A DNA stretch of 33,836 nucleotides from a bacterium (GTDB taxonomy: Bacteria; UBA8248): the NCBI GenBank assembly GCA_030922375.1, contig JAVEPB010000040.1:1-33836 (forward strand), given 5' to 3'. Made by a program: the position numbers and the translations under genes. Under the pieces are notes generated by a model, which was not told where the DNA came from, searched no databases, and worked only from the letters and a program-made list of their open reading frames with translations. This document shows, piece after piece, positions 30,131 to 33,836 of the stretch (positions within the stretch are counted from its first letter, which is position 1; every line of letters starts with the position of its first letter).

Positions 30131-31876
30131 TCAGCCTTTTTTCGGCTTCCCGTCCCGCAGATTCGCGGTCTCGTTCTTGTTCACGGGGTACTCGGGCGAG
30201 TGTCCCAGAGCGACGGCGTAAATTTTTCTCGCCGCTTCTCTCGATATCAGCCCGCGCACCGCGTCCAGGCGAACGGCCTCGGGGACCCTTTTCTTGGGGT
30301 CCCCCCAACCGCCGCCGCCAGGCGTCTCCACCCGGACCAAATCGCCGGGTTCGAAAGGATGGGCCGCCGTGACGGCGGGAATTTTCCGGGTTTTCCCGGA
30401 ATTTCCGGCCGCGCTGATCCGGTAGGCGCCGCCGGGCGCGCCGCCGTTTCCGCCGAAGGGCCCAGGGCCTCCCGATTCGGCCACGCTCGAGGCGTGGCCG
30501 CTGGCGAGCAGGCGGTATTCCCTGAAAGTTCCGGGACCTCCCCGGCGCTCCCCGGCGCCGCCCGAGTCCGGCACCAGCCCCGCCGATTCGATTCGAATCG
30601 GGTAGCGCGCCTCGACGACCTCGACGGACATTCCGCCGCTTCCGCCGATGGGGGGGATTCCCGAAATTCCGTCAAGACGAGGAGCGGCCCCGCCTCCCGC
30701 GCCGATCGCCTCCCGGAAAAGAAACGAGGACTCATCGCCGTTCCTGCCCCAGAGACTAAACGAGCGCAGGTTGTCGAATCCCGCCGGGACATTCCCTCCG
30801 GCCGAGAGAAAAAGCGCTTCGGCGAAGGCCGATAGCAGGCGGCCCATCGTCAGGGCGCGAAGTCCAGTGGGCGCGGGAAACCGGGGGGTCAATATCGTAC
30901 CCGGCCCCGGCAGACGGATGTCGATGGCGCGGCACGCCCCGTCGTTCAGAAGGATTCCCGCCGCCCGCGTTTGATCATCGGCCAGATAGAGGAGCAGGGG
31001 AGAGATGAGCCGGGCCAGTGATGTCGCGCCCTCGCCCTCAAGCGGGCAGTTGATCGGACCCCTGGCCTGGGGGGCGGCCCCTTCGAGGTCGACGACCAGA
31101 CGATCGCCCTCCCGGAAGATAGTCACCTTCAAGGGGTGCGGGCCGCCGAAGCCGTCCGTCTCCACACGGGTGTCGACCACCTGCTTTTTCTCCGAGATGT
31201 TCGGCAAAAGCTCCTCTTTAAAGGCCACTTCGCACTCGCGCAGCAAATCGGCGAAACAGGCCGTCAGTTGTTCGGAGCCGTAGCGCTCTAAGAGTTCCCT
31301 GATTCGGAGCGCGCCCACCTGGAGGGCACCGGCCTGGGCGTCGATATCGTCGCTGAGCAAATCGGGGAAGCGGCTGTTCCGGAGGAGGAGCGCCTGGATG
31401 TCCCGTACACGCTCGCCACCGAGGGCGATCCGGACGGGCGGGATGAGAAGGCCCTCGTGGTAGCTTTCGGAGGCCCCGGCCGCCCCGCCTCCCGGCCGCA
31501 CGCCTCCCAGGTCGTCGTGGCGCCCGCGCACCTGGAGGAAGGCGATGAGGCGGTTTTCGTCATACAGGGGGCGCGTCAGGCATATTTCGGCCACCTCGCC
31601 CAGCCCGGCGGGGGGGAGGTAGGGGTCGTTGTGGAGGAAGATGTCGCCCGGGTTCATCTCCCCGGCCCCGAAGGAGGCGAGGATGGGGCCGGGCCCCGCG
31701 CCGAGGCTCCTGCCCGTCAGCGCCCTCCCGAACCGGTCGTAGAGCGAGACGGAAAAATCCCTGGCGTCCCTTAGGGCGGGGCTCCGCCATATCCGGGCAA
31801 GAAGGTCTTCCACCTCCTCCTCGAGGGAGCGGAGGGCGCCCGAGACAATTTCGCTGACAACGGGATTGACGTTCAT
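30131..31876 (-). CDS. Hydantoinase B/5-oxoprolinase-type subunit
   Basis: This 581-residue protein is of the HyuB family, which forms ATP-dependent N-methylhydantoinase, 5-oxoprolinase or acetone carboxylase-like complexes with HyuA. It opens N-P-V-V-S-E-I-V-S-G-A-L-R-S-L-E-E-E. I-F-L-H-N-D-P-Y-L-P-P-A-G-L-G-E-V-A replaces the usual N-D-P-Y-x-G-G-x-H-x-x-D. The C-terminal S-G-G-M-S-V-E-V-V-E-A-R-Y-P-I-R-I-E and P-D-S-G-G-A-G-E-R-R-G-G-P-G-T-F-R-E-Y are characteristic. Its ATG overlaps the HyuA stop as TGATG. Substrate is not known; the loss of the conserved His in the N-D-P-Y motif suggests a changed active site. Confidence 0.92.
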   Translation of the reverse strand: MNVNPVVSEIVSGALRSLEEEVEDLLARIWRSPALRDARDFSVSLYDRFGRALTGRSLGAGPGPILASFGAGEMNPGDIFLHNDPYLPPAGLGEVAEICLTRPLYDENRLIAFLQVRGRHDDLGGVRPGGGAAGASESYHEGLLIPPVRIALGGERVRDIQALLLRNSRFPDLLSDDIDAQAGALQVGALRIRELLERYGSEQLTACFADLLRECEVAFKEELLPNISEKKQVVDTRVETDGFGGPHPLKVTIFREGDRLVVDLEGAAPQARGPINCPLEGEGATSLARLISPLLLYLADDQTRAAGILLNDGACRAIDIRLPGPGTILTPRFPAPTGLRALTMGRLLSAFAEALFLSAGGNVPAGFDNLRSFSLWGRNGDESSFLFREAIGAGGGAAPRLDGISGIPPIGGSGGMSVEVVEARYPIRIESAGLVPDSGGAGERRGGPGTFREYRLLASGHASSVAESGGPGPFGGNGGAPGGAYRISAAGNSGKTRKIPAVTAAHPFEPGDLVRVETPGGGGWGDPKKRVPEAVRLDAVRGLISREAARKIYAVALGHSPEYPVNKNETANLRDGKPKKG

Positions 31877-33836
31877 CAGTACTGGGTCCCCACGCCGTGC
31901 AGTCCGGTGGCGCGTCCGGCCCGCTCGGTACGCTCGGCCATCTCGGTGCGGTAGCGCAACACGAGGTTTCCGTAGCGGTCCACCCGCGCCTCCTGTTTGG
32001 GAAAGATTACAGCGGTGCTGCCGAAACTCTCCACCACGGCCGGTCCCGGGATGTAATTGCCCTCCTTCAACCGCTCCCGGTGGTAGACGGGCGTATCGAT
32101 GAAACCGCCGGTTTCGGGAAACCAGACGAGGCGCGCACCTTTATATGCGTCCTCGGGGCTCTCGTCGCCCACCGGAAGAAGGGGAAGGTTGGGCGGTTCG
32201 GTCAGGCCGATCCCCGCGACTCTCAGGTGCACAATCTCGGCCGGGCGCTTCCCCTTGTAGTTGTGGGTGAAACGCTGGCGGTAGAGAAGATGGAACCGCT
32301 CCATCACCGTAGACAGCGACTGGGGAGAGAGATAGCCCGAGGGAAAATCAATCTCGAGTTCGTGGGCCTCGCTCTGATAGCGGATGTCCACAGTCCGCCG
32401 GAGCATTCGCCGGTGGGGGGGAACCCCCTCGAGCGAGAGGCCTTCGTCGGCCAGCCTCTCCAGCCGCCCGAAAGCCTCGCTCAGCGATTCGGTGTCCGAG
32501 CTTTCCTCGCTTAGGTAGTGGGGGGCGGAATGGTCGTTCACCAGGTCCACCACCTCGAGGCCGAAGGCGCTGGTCATTCCCGCGAAGGGAGGGACGATGA
32601 CGGTTTCGATCCCCAAAAGATCGGCCACGAGGCCGGCGGTGAGAGGTCCCGAGCCGCCGAAGGCCATCAGGGCGAATTCACGGGGAGAGATTCCCCGCTG
32701 AACGGTGGCGCGGCGAATGGCGTGGGCCTGGTTCCAGGCGGCGATTTCGACGACGCCCGAAGCCATCTCGAACGGGTCGAGTCCGAAAGGGCGCGAGAGC
32801 TGGCGCATGGCGCGCATGGCGTAGGCCTTGTAGAGCTTGACCTCGCCACCGGCCAGGTGGAGCGGGCTGCGCGCCAGGACGAGATTGGCGTCCGTCAGGG
32901 TGGGCTCCTCGCCGCCGAGGCCGTAGCAAACGGGGCCGGGGTCGGCGCCCGCGCTCCGGGGGCCGACGCGGAGCCTTCCCTCCGGGCTCTGCCAGGCGAT
33001 CGAGCCCCCCCCGGTTCCCGTGGTGACGACATCGATCATGGGGAGCCTGAGGGTGAACTCGTCGAGCTGGTGCCGTGTGCCGCGCTTGGCCTCGCCGCCC
33101 TCGATCACGGCGATATCGCTCGATGTCCCCCCCCCGTCGAGGGTGATGAGACGTTCGTGACCGGAGATGTCTCCTAGATAGGCGGCCGAGAGGGCGCCCG
33201 CCGCCGGCCCCGAAAGGACGGTGCTGATCGGCTTTTTCGCCACCTCGCGGGCGGTGGAGACCCCGCCGTTGCTCTTCATGACGAGGAAAGGGACCTCACC
33301 GATGGACTCCTCGATGCGCCCCGAGCTTTTATCGAGATAAGCCATGATCCTCGGCTTGATGGAAGCGTCGAGAAGGGTGGTCACGGCGCGTTCATATTCA
33401 CCCGGTTCGGGGATCACCTGGCTCGATATGCTCACGAAGCATTCGGGAAATTCCCGGGAGAAGGCATCAAGCAGGATTCTTTCGTGGACCGGGTTGGTGT
33501 AGGCGTGGAGGAGGCAGATGCCCACCGAACCGATGCCCCGGTCCCGGAACCATCTGGCCTTTTCGGCGGCTTCTTCTCTATCGAGCGGGCGAAGGACATC
33601 GCCAGAGGCCGAGAGGCGCTCCTCGACCTCGCACACCCGCTCGGGGGGGACGAGCGCCTCGGGAGGGCGGTTCAAAAGGGCGGAGGCGAAATGACCTCCG
33701 TTGCGGCCGCCGGCGAACTGGGAGGTGCGGCCAATCTCAAGCATGTGGCGGAAGCCGCTGGTGAGAATCAGACCCAGGTTTTCGAACCGCCGCTCGAGGA
33801 TGGCGTTCGTGGCCACAGTGGTTCCGTGATAGACGC
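31876..33836 (-). CDS. Hydantoinase A/5-oxoprolinase-type subunit (partial, cut by window end)
   Basis: About 652 residues are visible; the N-terminal actin-like segment (roughly 70-80 residues with the first G-G-T-F-T-D) lies beyond the window. The visible part starts V-Y-H-G-T-T-V-A-T-N-A-I-L-E-R, the normal HyuA sequence. L-I-T-L-D-G-G-G-T-S-S-D-I-A-V-I is the second phosphate loop (usually M-G-G-T-S-T-D). G-T-G-G-G-S-I-A-W, G-P-R-S-A-G-A-D-P-G-P-V-C-Y-G and P-T-L-T-D-A-N-L-V-L-A are all family blocks. It hydrolyses ATP to activate a cyclic amide or ketone with HyuB. The stop overlaps the hyuB start, so the two are coupled. Confidence 0.93.
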   Translation of the reverse strand, partial: VYHGTTVATNAILERRFENLGLILTSGFRHMLEIGRTSQFAGGRNGGHFASALLNRPPEALVPPERVCEVEERLSASGDVLRPLDREEAAEKARWFRDRGIGSVGICLLHAYTNPVHERILLDAFSREFPECFVSISSQVIPEPGEYERAVTTLLDASIKPRIMAYLDKSSGRIEESIGEVPFLVMKSNGGVSTAREVAKKPISTVLSGPAAGALSAAYLGDISGHERLITLDGGGTSSDIAVIEGGEAKRGTRHQLDEFTLRLPMIDVVTTGTGGGSIAWQSPEGRLRVGPRSAGADPGPVCYGLGGEEPTLTDANLVLARSPLHLAGGEVKLYKAYAMRAMRQLSRPFGLDPFEMASGVVEIAAWNQAHAIRRATVQRGISPREFALMAFGGSGPLTAGLVADLLGIETVIVPPFAGMTSAFGLEVVDLVNDHSAPHYLSEESSDTESLSEAFGRLERLADEGLSLEGVPPHRRMLRRTVDIRYQSEAHELEIDFPSGYLSPQSLSTVMERFHLLYRQRFTHNYKGKRPAEIVHLRVAGIGLTEPPNLPLLPVGDESPEDAYKGARLVWFPETGGFIDTPVYHRERLKEGNYIPGPAVVESFGSTAVIFPKQEARVDRYGNLVLRYRTEMAERTERAGRATGLHGVGTQY

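Overview
The window is a high-GC bacterial chromosome fragment with no phage, transposase or CRISPR features. Lipoprotein signals (9098-9757, 29393-30028) and a paired M16 peptidase system suggest a Gram-negative cell. The mix of hydantoinase/oxoprolinase subunits, Gfo/Idh/MocA oxidoreductase, small cupins, MaoC hydratase, 2-hydroxyacid dehydrogenase and oligopeptide ABC transporter resembles uncultured marine or soil lineages such as Tectomicrobia-like or former Deltaproteobacteria groups. That placement is an impression from gene content only. Two probable selenoprotein genes imply that the genome encodes selenocysteine machinery elsewhere.

Layout. 1-2650 (+): a cupin gene broken by an in-frame TAA, a Gfo/Idh/MocA oxidoreductase, an intact cupin and a MaoC hydratase, closed by a 19-bp bidirectional terminator. 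2740-3636 (-): an EamA transporter. 3784-7103 (-): zinc-ribbon protein, uroporphyrinogen-III synthase, siroheme/4Fe-4S nitrite or sulfite reductase, and a CbiX/SirB chelatase. This is a coherent operon that makes siroheme and the enzyme that uses it. 7104-7316: a divergent control region with a perfect 25-bp palindrome.

7317-8584 (+) is the most interesting part. A DsbA/FrnE-like thioredoxin-fold gene is interrupted by TGA at the active-site position (U-P-Y-A). A DUF971 gene follows, and then a 59-codon gene carrying C-P-T-TGA. Each TGA is followed at the right distance by a short hairpin with a three-base loop starting with G, as expected of bacterial SECIS elements. A strong terminator ends the unit immediately after the second gene. 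I read this as an operon with two selenoproteins flanking DUF971, divergent from the siroheme/sulfite-nitrite reductase operon.

8630-13600: RidA; a lipoprotein; an aconitase-family dehydratase pair (LeuC/LeuD-like, unusual substrate loop); then on the minus strand gamma-glutamylcyclotransferase, cupin, YqeY, VanZ-like protein and a truncated RidA remnant. 13612-17539 (-): an M16 peptidase pair (one catalytic, one degenerate) and a SerA-like dehydrogenase. 17644-18460: a 17-bp tandem repeat and a zinc-binding methyltransferase. 18653-21168 (+): SDR, HAD phosphatase, peptide deformylase and a small gene whose ribosome binding site lies in a hairpin.

21291-29201 (-): gap-pgk-tpiA-secG, then an oppA-oppB-oppC cassette, then tRNA-Leu(GAG). 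The secG/tRNA-Leu(GAG) neighbourhood is known from other bacteria (secG-leuU in E. coli); here the transporter lies between them. 29393-33836 (-): a lipoprotein and hydantoinase/oxoprolinase subunits B and A, the latter cut by the window edge. No stretch over 300 bases lacks a gene.
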